Assembly: GCA_015060065.1 (NCBI GenBank)
Contig: SUZF01000003.1
Span: forward strand, 62,001 to 126,000
DNA from: Rikenellaceae bacterium
Lineage (GTDB): Bacteria; Bacteroidota; Bacteroidia; Bacteroidales; Rikenellaceae
DNA length: 64,000 nucleotides
Direction of reading: 5' to 3'
Part shown: in pieces, positions 57,996-64,000 of the stretch
Numbering within the stretch: position 1 is the stretch's first letter
How the letters are laid out: the number at the start of each line of letters is the position of its first letter
The notes under the pieces: generated by a model
Database searches by the model: none
What the model was told of the DNA's origin: nothing
What the model saw: the letters and a program-made list of their open reading frames with translations, nothing else
Translations under genes and position numbers: made by a program

Positions 57996-59747
57996 CTATT
58001 CGGGTTTTACGAGCGAGAGGAACAACTCATCGAGTTGCGACTGGTCGATAGTCGAAGGTGCATCGAGCATCACATCGCGGCCGGCATTGTTCTTCGGGAA
58101 GGCGATATAGTCGCGGATTGACTCGACACCTCCGAACAACGAACATAAGCGGTCGAAGCCGAATGCCAAACCTCCGTGCGGGGGCGCACCGAACTTGAAG
58201 GCATTCATCAAGAAGCCAAACTGCTCCTGTGCCTTCTCCGGAGTAAAGCCGAGGCACTTGAAGATGGTTGCCTGCAACTGTGCATCGTGGATACGAATCG
58301 AGCCACCACCAATCTCTGTGCCGTTGCAGACAAAGTCGTAAGCGTTGGCACGAACACGTCCCGGATCGCTTTCGAGGTACTCCACATCTTCGGGCTTGGG
58401 CGAGGTGAAGGGGTGGTGCATAGCGTAGAAACGCTCGGTCTCGTCATCCCACTCGAACATCGGGAAATCGACAACCCACAGCGGTGCAAACTTCTTCGGG
58501 TCACGCAGACCGAGTTGCTGTGCCACCTCCAAACGCAGAGCGCAGAGTTGTGTGAGTGCCTTGAACTTCTTGCCACAGAGGATGAAGACCATATCGCCCG
58601 CCTTCGCGCCACACTTTTCGGCCATTGCGCGTACCTCTTCGGGTGAGTAGAACTTGTCGATAGAGGACTTAATGCCTGCCTCCTCGACACGAATCCAGAT
58701 TAGACCCTTGGCACCTACCTGCGGACGCTTAACGTAGTCGGTCAAGGCGTCAATCTGCTTGCGGGTGTAGGTTGCACAACCCGTAGCAGCAAAGCCGCAG
58801 ATGTACTCTGCATCGTCGAATACCGAGAATCCGTGACCCTTTGCAAGGTCAGTGATATCAGCGAACTCCATACCGAAGCGCAAGTCGGGCTTATCCGAGC
58901 CATACTTCTCCATAGCCTCAATCCACGGCATACGACGGAACGGCTCCGTAAATTCGATGCCCAAGACATCCTTGAACATATATTTTGCCCAACGCTCGAA
59001 TACGTTGATTACATCCTCCTGCTCGACAAACGACATCTCGCAGTCGATTTGGGTAAATTCGGGCTGGCGGTCGGCACGCAAATCCTCGTCACGGAAGCAG
59101 CGTACAATCTGGAAATATTTGTCATATCCTGCCACCATCAGCAACTGTTTGAGGGTCTGTGGCGACTGGGGCAGAGCGTAGAACTGGTTGGGGTTCATAC
59201 GGCTCGGCACGACGAAGTCACGCGCACCCTCCGGAGTCGAACCGACCAAATAGGGGGTCTCAATCTCCAAGAATCCCTCCGAGTCGAGGAAACGACGAAT
59301 CGACTGTGCCATCTTGTGGCGCAGAATCATAGCGCGTTGCAGGGGCGGACGACGCAGGTCGAGGTAGCGATACTTCATACGCAGGTCATCGCCTCCGTCC
59401 GACACCTCCTCAATGGTGAAGGGAGGGGTCTGTGCCTCGTTCAGGATTGTGAGGGCGGTAGCCGCCACCTCAATATCTCCCGTGGGTATCTTCGGATTCT
59501 TTGACTCGCGCTCGATAACCTTGCCGGTTACCTGCAAGACATACTCGCGACCGAGTTTTGCAGCGGCCGCCTTGGTTGCCTCGTCAGAGTGCTCCTCGAC
59601 AACAATCTGGGTAATTCCGTAGCGGTCACGCAGGTCGATAAAGGTCATTGCACCAAGATTGCGCACCTTCTGCACCCAGCCTGCAAGGGTTACGGTTTCA
59701 TTTACGTTTGCGGCTCGAAGTTCGCCGCAGGTGTGGGTTCTGTACAT
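57996..59747 (-). CDS. aspS: Aspartyl-tRNA synthetase
   Basis: Charges tRNA-Asp. The 583-residue product is the long bacterial type: N-terminal OB anticodon domain ([31 protein letters not shown]), class II motif 1/2 region ([43 protein letters not shown]), GAD insertion, and motif 3 [10 protein letters not shown]. The -7 box TACTTTTG (59788-59795, minus) lies 40 bases upstream. It is monocistronic, with a terminator at 57927-57970. Confidence 0.97.
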   Translation of the reverse strand: MYRTHTCGELRAANVNETVTLAGWVQKVRNLGAMTFIDLRDRYGITQIVVEEHSDEATKAAAAKLGREYVLQVTGKVIERESKNPKIPTGDIEVAATALTILNEAQTPPFTIEEVSDGGDDLRMKYRYLDLRRPPLQRAMILRHKMAQSIRRFLDSEGFLEIETPYLVGSTPEGARDFVVPSRMNPNQFYALPQSPQTLKQLLMVAGYDKYFQIVRCFRDEDLRADRQPEFTQIDCEMSFVEQEDVINVFERWAKYMFKDVLGIEFTEPFRRMPWIEAMEKYGSDKPDLRFGMEFADITDLAKGHGFSVFDDAEYICGFAATGCATYTRKQIDALTDYVKRPQVGAKGLIWIRVEEAGIKSSIDKFYSPEEVRAMAEKCGAKAGDMVFILCGKKFKALTQLCALRLEVAQQLGLRDPKKFAPLWVVDFPMFEWDDETERFYAMHHPFTSPKPEDVEYLESDPGRVRANAYDFVCNGTEIGGGSIRIHDAQLQATIFKCLGFTPEKAQEQFGFLMNAFKFGAPPHGGLAFGFDRLCSLFGGVESIRDYIAFPKNNAGRDVMLDAPSTIDQSQLDELFLSLVKPE

Positions 59748-59787
59748 AGATTTATCTTATTTTTACGTCTATCTTCCGATTAACGGA

Positions 59788-59795
59788 CAAAAGTA
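59788..59795 (-). promoter_or_regulatory. -7 box TACTTTTG of aspS
   Basis: Exact TAnnTTTG on the minus strand, 40 bases before the ATG at 59747. Confidence 0.75.
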
Positions 59796-59827
59796 GGAAT
59801 TTTCGCTTGAAAAAAGAAAGTTTTTGC

Positions 59828-59835
59828 TATATTTG
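59828..59835 (+). promoter_or_regulatory. -7 box TATATTTG of the TonB-C-like gene
   Basis: Exact TAnnTTTG, 26 bases before the ATG at 59862. Confidence 0.75.
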
Positions 59836-59861
59836 TACTCAAACCTCTAAAATTTCGAGTT

Positions 59862-60437
59862 ATGAGAAGTACGAAAACCGTTATCATTGCGATTTTGGCA
59901 GTTCTTGTAGCGCTCTCATTTGGGGAGGCGTATTCGCAGAATCGCAAGAAAGCTAAGGTATATCCGGAAAGCCCTGCGATTGTCGATTCGGAAGAGTATG
60001 CAACAATGTCGGGCGGAGAGAGTGTTGCTCCAAAGGAGAGTATTGATTGGGATATTGTCGATTTGGATACATTGACACTCTTTCCGAAGCATCTGCGCCC
60101 TCAAATATATCCGAAGTATCACCACGGAGATATGCGTGGGCTTCAATATGAGGTCGAGAAACATCTCCAAATTCCAAAAACATTGAGGGCAGAGATGCGT
60201 GCGCAATCGCTTAATTTTGTCAGGGTGTTTGTCTTATTTATAGTTGAGAAGGATGGCTCTGTGAGTGATGTAAAGTGTTATCGTTCAGGATTTACCGAGC
60301 GCGAGACGAATCAGGAGGTTGTGAAGATGTTGGAGCCGCTATTTGTGTCGAAGGGTAGTTGGACTCCCGGCTCTCATAACGGAAGAGTTGTCCGTACCGA
60401 AATATGTATGCCGGTCGATTTTCGGCTTAATTTTTAA
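59862..60437 (+). CDS. Secreted protein with a TonB C-terminal-like domain
   Basis: The 191-residue protein has a signal peptide or anchor (TVIIAILAVLVALSFGEAYSQ) and a C-terminal domain like TonB: VFVLFIVEKDGSVSDVKCYRSGF (about 124-146), EVVKMLEPLFVSKGSWTPG and VRTEICMPVDFRLNF, matching the beta-alpha-beta strand order that docks to TonB boxes. It lacks the long Pro-rich spacer of true TonB. If the N-terminus stays as an anchor it could be an accessory energy transducer; if cleaved, a periplasmic protein. It precedes tadA by 18 bases and may be cotranscribed. Confidence 0.8.
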   Translation: MRSTKTVIIAILAVLVALSFGEAYSQNRKKAKVYPESPAIVDSEEYATMSGGESVAPKESIDWDIVDLDTLTLFPKHLRPQIYPKYHHGDMRGLQYEVEKHLQIPKTLRAEMRAQSLNFVRVFVLFIVEKDGSVSDVKCYRSGFTERETNQEVVKMLEPLFVSKGSWTPGSHNGRVVRTEICMPVDFRLNF

Positions 60438-60455
60438 TTCCTAATTCTATTTGTC

Positions 60456-60911
60456 GTGGAGCAGCAGACACAGCGTGAGCGTGACGAAAATTATATGCGC
60501 AAGGCACTAAACGAGGCCCTTGCAGCGTTAGATAAGGGAGAGGTGCCTATCGGAGCCGTTGTTGTGGCGGCTAACGGAGCGATTGTCGGCAGAGGTCATA
60601 ACTTGGTCGAAACTCTATGTGATGCTACGGCTCACGCGGAGTTGCAGGCAATCACGGCAGCCACATCTACCCTTGGCGGGAAGTACCTTAACGACTGCAC
60701 GCTCTATGTTACGGTTGAGCCGTGCATAATGTGTGCCGGAGCGATAGCGTGGAGTCAGGTGGGGCGTGTGGTTTATGGTGCTGATGACCCGAAGCGAGGC
60801 TACACAACTGTTCAGGGTGCGATTTTGCACCCCAAGACGGTAGTCGAGCGTGGAGTTTTGGGTGCGGAGTGCGAGCAGTTGATGAAGGAGTTTTTTGCCA
60901 AGTTGCGATAG
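60456..60911 (+). CDS. tadA: tRNA-specific adenosine deaminase
   Basis: Converts A34 of tRNA-Arg(ACG) to inosine. The 151-residue product has the zinc deaminase motifs HAE (His60, Glu62 in TAHAELQAI) and PCIMC (Cys90, Cys93), followed by AIAWSQVGRVVYGADDPKRG. I use the GTG start at 60456, which gives the usual short N-terminus; ATG 60495 would remove about 13 residues. The gene follows the TonB-C-like gene by 18 bases. Confidence 0.94.
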   Translation: MEQQTQRERDENYMRKALNEALAALDKGEVPIGAVVVAANGAIVGRGHNLVETLCDATAHAELQAITAATSTLGGKYLNDCTLYVTVEPCIMCAGAIAWSQVGRVVYGADDPKRGYTTVQGAILHPKTVVERGVLGAECEQLMKEFFAKLR

Positions 60912-60961
60912 CAAAAAGTGAACATTCGCTCACAAAGTTTTGAATTATAACAAAAAAAGGC

Positions 60962-60969
60962 TACTTTTG
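60962..60969 (+). promoter_or_regulatory. -7 box TACTTTTG of the TPR gene
   Basis: Exact TAnnTTTG, 50 bases before the ATG at 61020. Confidence 0.75.
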
Positions 60970-61019
60970 CGCCTTGTGAATCGAAAACTAAAAATTGATA
61001 ATATAAATTTGAATTAGAG

Positions 61020-61994
61020 ATGAAAAAATTGTTTTTGCTGGCGGTCGCAATGATGACCGTGTGTGCAGTTTCGGCACAGAATGAACTTATCGCAAAGTTC
61101 AACGAGGGTGTTGCAGCCATGAATAACAAGGATTTTGCTGCTGCAATTACGGCTTATGAGGCGTTTATCGACAAGGGTGCAGACTCGGACGATACGGCCG
61201 TATTGGCAAACGTGGCACAGGCGAAGAAGTATGCCGTACAGTGCTATATGGTTCTCGGTGGAAGAAATGCCAAAATGCAGAACTTCGAGAAGGCAGAAGA
61301 GGTGTTGAGCGAGGGTGTTATGAAGGCAGAACTCTATGGCGAGACGCAACTTTTGGCTAAAATGAAGAGCCGTTTGGCAGATATCTATTTCGCTCATGGC
61401 GCTACTGCTTACAACAGCAAGGACTACGCTACGGCTGTCAAGGTCTTCTCGAAGGGTTATGAGGCAAATCCCCGTAATACCAATCTGGCACTCAACCTTG
61501 CAATGAGTTACTGCGAGTTGGGTCAGTTCGAGACCGGTATGGAGATTTATCGCAATGTTGCTGCAATGAATCCGGAGCGTCACGCCGAGGCTGTTGCAAA
61601 GGCAAAGGAGATGATTACTTTCTATACGACCAATCAGGTGGCAAAGTTGCAGGCAGAGGGTAACAACGATGGCGTTATCGCTATGGCAGAGAAGATGCTT
61701 GCCGAGGATCCCGCATCGGCTTTGGCAGAGAAGATTCGCTTGCAGGCTTACAACGGCAAGAAGGAGTACGACAAGGTTATCGAGTTGGGCGAGACTGCTG
61801 CCATGGCACAGACCTCTGACGAGGATAAGAGCGACGTATATTTCCTTATCGGTGCTGCCTACAATGCAAAGTACAATGCCGGTGGTAACAAGGATGAGGC
61901 GTTGAAAAACAAGGTTGTTGAGTATATGGGCAAGGTTACCGCAGGTAATGCCGTTGAGGGTGCGAAGGCTGCAATTGCCGACTTGACAAAATAG
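61020..61994 (+). CDS. Exported tetratricopeptide-repeat protein
   Basis: The 324-residue protein has a signal peptide (MKKLFLLAVAMMTVCAVSAQ) and several TPR-like helix pairs: FNEGVAAMNNKDFAAAITAYEAFI, AKKYAVQCYMVLGGRNAKMQNFEKAEEVLSEG, HGATAYNSKDYATAVKVFSKGYEANP and ALNLAMSYCELGQFETGMEIYRNVAAMNPE. It is a periplasmic scaffold of unknown partner. It is Ala/Glu/Lys-rich and lacks other domains. A strong terminator at 62026-62060 closes it. Confidence 0.85.
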   Translation: MKKLFLLAVAMMTVCAVSAQNELIAKFNEGVAAMNNKDFAAAITAYEAFIDKGADSDDTAVLANVAQAKKYAVQCYMVLGGRNAKMQNFEKAEEVLSEGVMKAELYGETQLLAKMKSRLADIYFAHGATAYNSKDYATAVKVFSKGYEANPRNTNLALNLAMSYCELGQFETGMEIYRNVAAMNPERHAEAVAKAKEMITFYTTNQVAKLQAEGNNDGVIAMAEKMLAEDPASALAEKIRLQAYNGKKEYDKVIELGETAAMAQTSDEDKSDVYFLIGAAYNAKYNAGGNKDEALKNKVVEYMGKVTAGNAVEGAKAAIADLTK

Positions 61995-62025
61995 TGAGAT
62001 AACACACATTGTGTCAGAAAGTTGA

Positions 62026-62064
62026 AAAAGTGTGTCCGAATAGTTGTCGGACACACTTTTTTTT
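62026..62064 (+). terminator. Terminator of the TPR gene
   Basis: AAAAGTGTGTCCGA (62026-62039) pairs perfectly over 14 bp with TCGGACACACTTTT (62047-62060), followed by more T. Confidence 0.95.
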
Positions 62065-62075
62065 ATATCTTTGCA

Positions 62076-62083
62076 AGGTTGTA
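62076..62083 (+). promoter_or_regulatory. -7 box TATCTTTG of the receptor-type barrel gene
   Basis: Exact TAnnTTTG, 35 bases before the ATG at 62119. It begins 15 bases after the terminator stem of the preceding gene. Confidence 0.8.
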
Positions 62084-62118
62084 TGACCAAACAGAACCGA
62101 ACTAAAACTAAACATTGA

Positions 62119-64000
62119 ATGAAAACCTTGATTAGAGGCATATTTGCGGTATTGCTGCTGTGTTGCGGTACGCCCTTGGCTCTCTTTGCGCAGAATACCG
62201 GCTCGGTGTCGGGCGTTATCCTCGATGCCGGTAGTAATACAGGGCTTCCGGGTGCTGTAATCGAGGTTAAACTCAATGGTAGTTCGGATGTGAAGTATTA
62301 CACATCGGGACATGCCGGCAAATTCACGATTAACGGATTGAAATTTGGAGAGTATTCGGCTGTGGTGACCTTCCTCGGCTACGATAATACTGAACTGACG
62401 TTCAACCTGAAACGCTCGTCGCACAACCTCGGAACAATACTTATCAAGGAGGCTAATGTCAAGATTGAAACCGTTGTTAAGGAGGCTGTCTCGACCCGAA
62501 CTATCCAGCGTGGAGATACCCTCTCGTATAATGCCGACGCCTTCAAGACGGCAATGGATGCCGACCTCACGAGCCTGTTGAACAAGATGCCGGGAATCAC
62601 GGTGTCGGGCAATCAGATTGAGGCACAGGGAGAGCGCATACGCGCTGTATATGTTGATGGCAGTGAGTTCTTCGGTGGAAGTGTCGAGCAGGCTCTGCAA
62701 ACGCTGCCGGCACAGGCGGTACAACGTATCGAGGTCTATGACCGATTGAGTGAGACGGGTCAGGCAACGGGTATTGCCGATGGCGGTGGAGGTAAGGTAA
62801 TCAACATCATCACACGTGCCTCGATGCGCCATAGCCAATTTGGTAAGTTGCATGCAGGATATGGATATGAGCCATCCGCCGACCCGAAGATTACGGCAAA
62901 GCATAAATATACGGGTGGTGGTGCCGTGAATATATTTGATGACGACCGTCGAATCTCGATGACTGCGCTGGCAAATAATCTCAATAAGCAGAACTTCTCG
63001 TCGGACGATGTGAAGATTTCGAGTAGCAGTAACCGCTCGAATGCCTCGCAGAACTACTCGGTCGGAACGCAGAGCGGTATCGGCGAGTCGCAGATTTTCG
63101 GCTTCAACCTGACCGATAAGATGGGACCGCGTAAGAACTTCAAATTTGACGGAACGCTCTTCTTTAACCATACCCAAGCCAAGAATCGTTACACGGTTGA
63201 TCGTTGGTACACCGCCCCGTTGAAGATAGACACGATGGGAATGATAAGTTTCGCGAATCCCGACAACTATACGGCACGTGCCAGAGCGCGTATGGATTGG
63301 CGAATCTCGCGACGTCATAATATGGTCTTCATTCCATACGTGCAGTATCGCGACAATTCGTCGGTAAATGTGACGAATGGTCTGCGTTGGGGACAGCAGG
63401 GATTACGCTATATTCCCAGCGGCAATGATGGTTGGTTTAAGGGCGTGAATGCCAGCCTCTACACCTCGTACAGAATGACCTTCAAGAAGCCGGCACGATT
63501 GTTTGTAATCGATGGCTCGGTGTCGTATTATAAGGGTTGGGATGACCGCGACTATTGGTCAAATGGATCAGGTAAAACGCATAAGACCGATTTGATGCAG
63601 GCAACCATCGACACGACCTACACGCGTGCCATGAGCAATACCTCGACATTGACGGCAAGCGGAACTATCACCTATCGTGAGCCTATTGCCAAACATCAGC
63701 AACTGACATTTATCTATCGCCCGTATTGGAGTATGCGCGACCGCGATTACGCCTCCTATTCGACCGATTACACCCATGCAGTCAAGGATGAAAAGCGAAA
63801 TCCCTATACGTCGAGTGATGCTGTGAGTTCGTTTATGTATCATCGTGTGGGTATGGCTTACCGCTATGCTCGTCGTCGAAATTGGACCACGATAAGTGCC
63901 TTCTATCAATATTCGGAGTTGTCGAACAAAGACCAATCGGTCGATAAACCGAGCCGCCACGGATATCACAACTTTATATATAACGCCACCTTGCAGTGGA
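62119..64000 (+). CDS. TonB-dependent-receptor-like outer-membrane barrel (3' end outside window)
   Basis: The open frame of 627 codons runs to the window end. A signal peptide (to ALFAQ) is followed by a carboxypeptidase-regulatory-like domain (GSVSGVILDAGSNTGLPGAVIEV, residues 28-50; GKFTINGLKFGEYSAVVTFLGY), then a plug-like region (DLTSLLNKMPGITVSGNQI, AVYVDGSEFFGG, VQRIEVYDRLSETGQATG) and a large barrel. It resembles the outer-membrane beta-barrel family found next to TonB-dependent proteins in Bacteroidetes and lacks a clear TonB box. Substrate unknown. It is preceded by its own promoter. Confidence 0.88.
   Translation, partial: MKTLIRGIFAVLLLCCGTPLALFAQNTGSVSGVILDAGSNTGLPGAVIEVKLNGSSDVKYYTSGHAGKFTINGLKFGEYSAVVTFLGYDNTELTFNLKRSSHNLGTILIKEANVKIETVVKEAVSTRTIQRGDTLSYNADAFKTAMDADLTSLLNKMPGITVSGNQIEAQGERIRAVYVDGSEFFGGSVEQALQTLPAQAVQRIEVYDRLSETGQATGIADGGGGKVINIITRASMRHSQFGKLHAGYGYEPSADPKITAKHKYTGGGAVNIFDDDRRISMTALANNLNKQNFSSDDVKISSSSNRSNASQNYSVGTQSGIGESQIFGFNLTDKMGPRKNFKFDGTLFFNHTQAKNRYTVDRWYTAPLKIDTMGMISFANPDNYTARARARMDWRISRRHNMVFIPYVQYRDNSSVNVTNGLRWGQQGLRYIPSGNDGWFKGVNASLYTSYRMTFKKPARLFVIDGSVSYYKGWDDRDYWSNGSGKTHKTDLMQATIDTTYTRAMSNTSTLTASGTITYREPIAKHQQLTFIYRPYWSMRDRDYASYSTDYTHAVKDEKRNPYTSSDAVSSFMYHRVGMAYRYARRRNWTTISAFYQYSELSNKDQSVDKPSRHGYHNFIYNATLQW

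Noticed and set aside
61014..63318. Two minus-strand ORFs opposite the TPR gene and the receptor-like gene
   Set aside because: Both are shadows. The plus-strand genes have signal peptides, promoters and a terminator.

Overview
The window looks like chromosome from a gut-type Bacteroidales bacterium, and my guess is Alistipes or another Rikenellaceae member. Three things support this. Most clear promoters carry the Bacteroidetes -7 box TAnnTTTG. The protein families are typical of the order: TonB-dependent barrels, Omp28, DUF6029, DUF2723, DUF4251, NamZ, S1/P1 nuclease and LpxK/Kdo-type envelope genes. The single tRNA gene does not encode its CCA end. The genus is inference. I see no rRNA, no transposase, no prophage and no CRISPR array. 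Most genes are core.

Layout. 0-9 kb: the tail of an outer-membrane receptor, a periplasmic HMA metal-binding protein, tRNA-Leu(UAA), miaA, an acyl-CoA reductase, an MFS carrier, glyS, a 38-residue membrane protein overlapping ruvX, an SGNH hydrolase, def and a small outer-membrane protein. 9-18 kb: an S1/P1 nuclease, a DUF2723 glycosyltransferase-like protein with namZ, nadE, a repeat-bounded four-helix-bundle gene, and pepT. 18.9-27.4 kb: a long minus-strand run (manC, murF, a secreted GH13 enzyme, an OPT peptide transporter and two tandem paralogous secreted proteins). 27.5-33.8 kb: a minus-strand envelope operon of a large lipoprotein, a TlpA thioredoxin, a DUF6029 barrel and an Omp28 lipoprotein with CPWC, closed by a strong terminator. 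34-41 kb: waaA, yraN, pepE, then acpP-fabF-rnc-radC, then a second S1/P1 nuclease.

41-46 kb is the most accessory-looking part. It holds a Lys-rich miniprotein, a GlsB-type membrane protein and an AT-rich cassette with a lipoprotein zinc metallopeptidase and a small lipoprotein. The end of that pair has been tandemly duplicated, leaving a 38-codon remnant of the peptidase. 46-64 kb: a DUF4251 protein, uvrA, a TauE-type exporter, an omega-amidase-like hydrolase, a CvfB-type S1 protein, a methyltransferase, clpC, a YfcE phosphodiesterase, an esterase, rarA, aspS, a TonB-C-like protein, tadA, a TPR protein and the start of a TonB-dependent barrel that runs off the window.

The most interesting unexplained signals are not ordinary genes. 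(i) A four-helix-bundle gene is bracketed by inverted decamer arrays (AATGGCA units) with internal hairpins, resembling a mobile IVS-like unit. (ii) Heptamer arrays (TTGTGAA-type) form the -33 zone of promoters and recur between genes. (iii) Two arrays have a period of 9 bp. (iv) A hairpin-bearing repeat is present in two diverged copies. (v) Several promoters sit so close to the ATG that the transcripts should be leaderless. (vi) The thiol-redox envelope operon carries a three-tier intercistronic hairpin.
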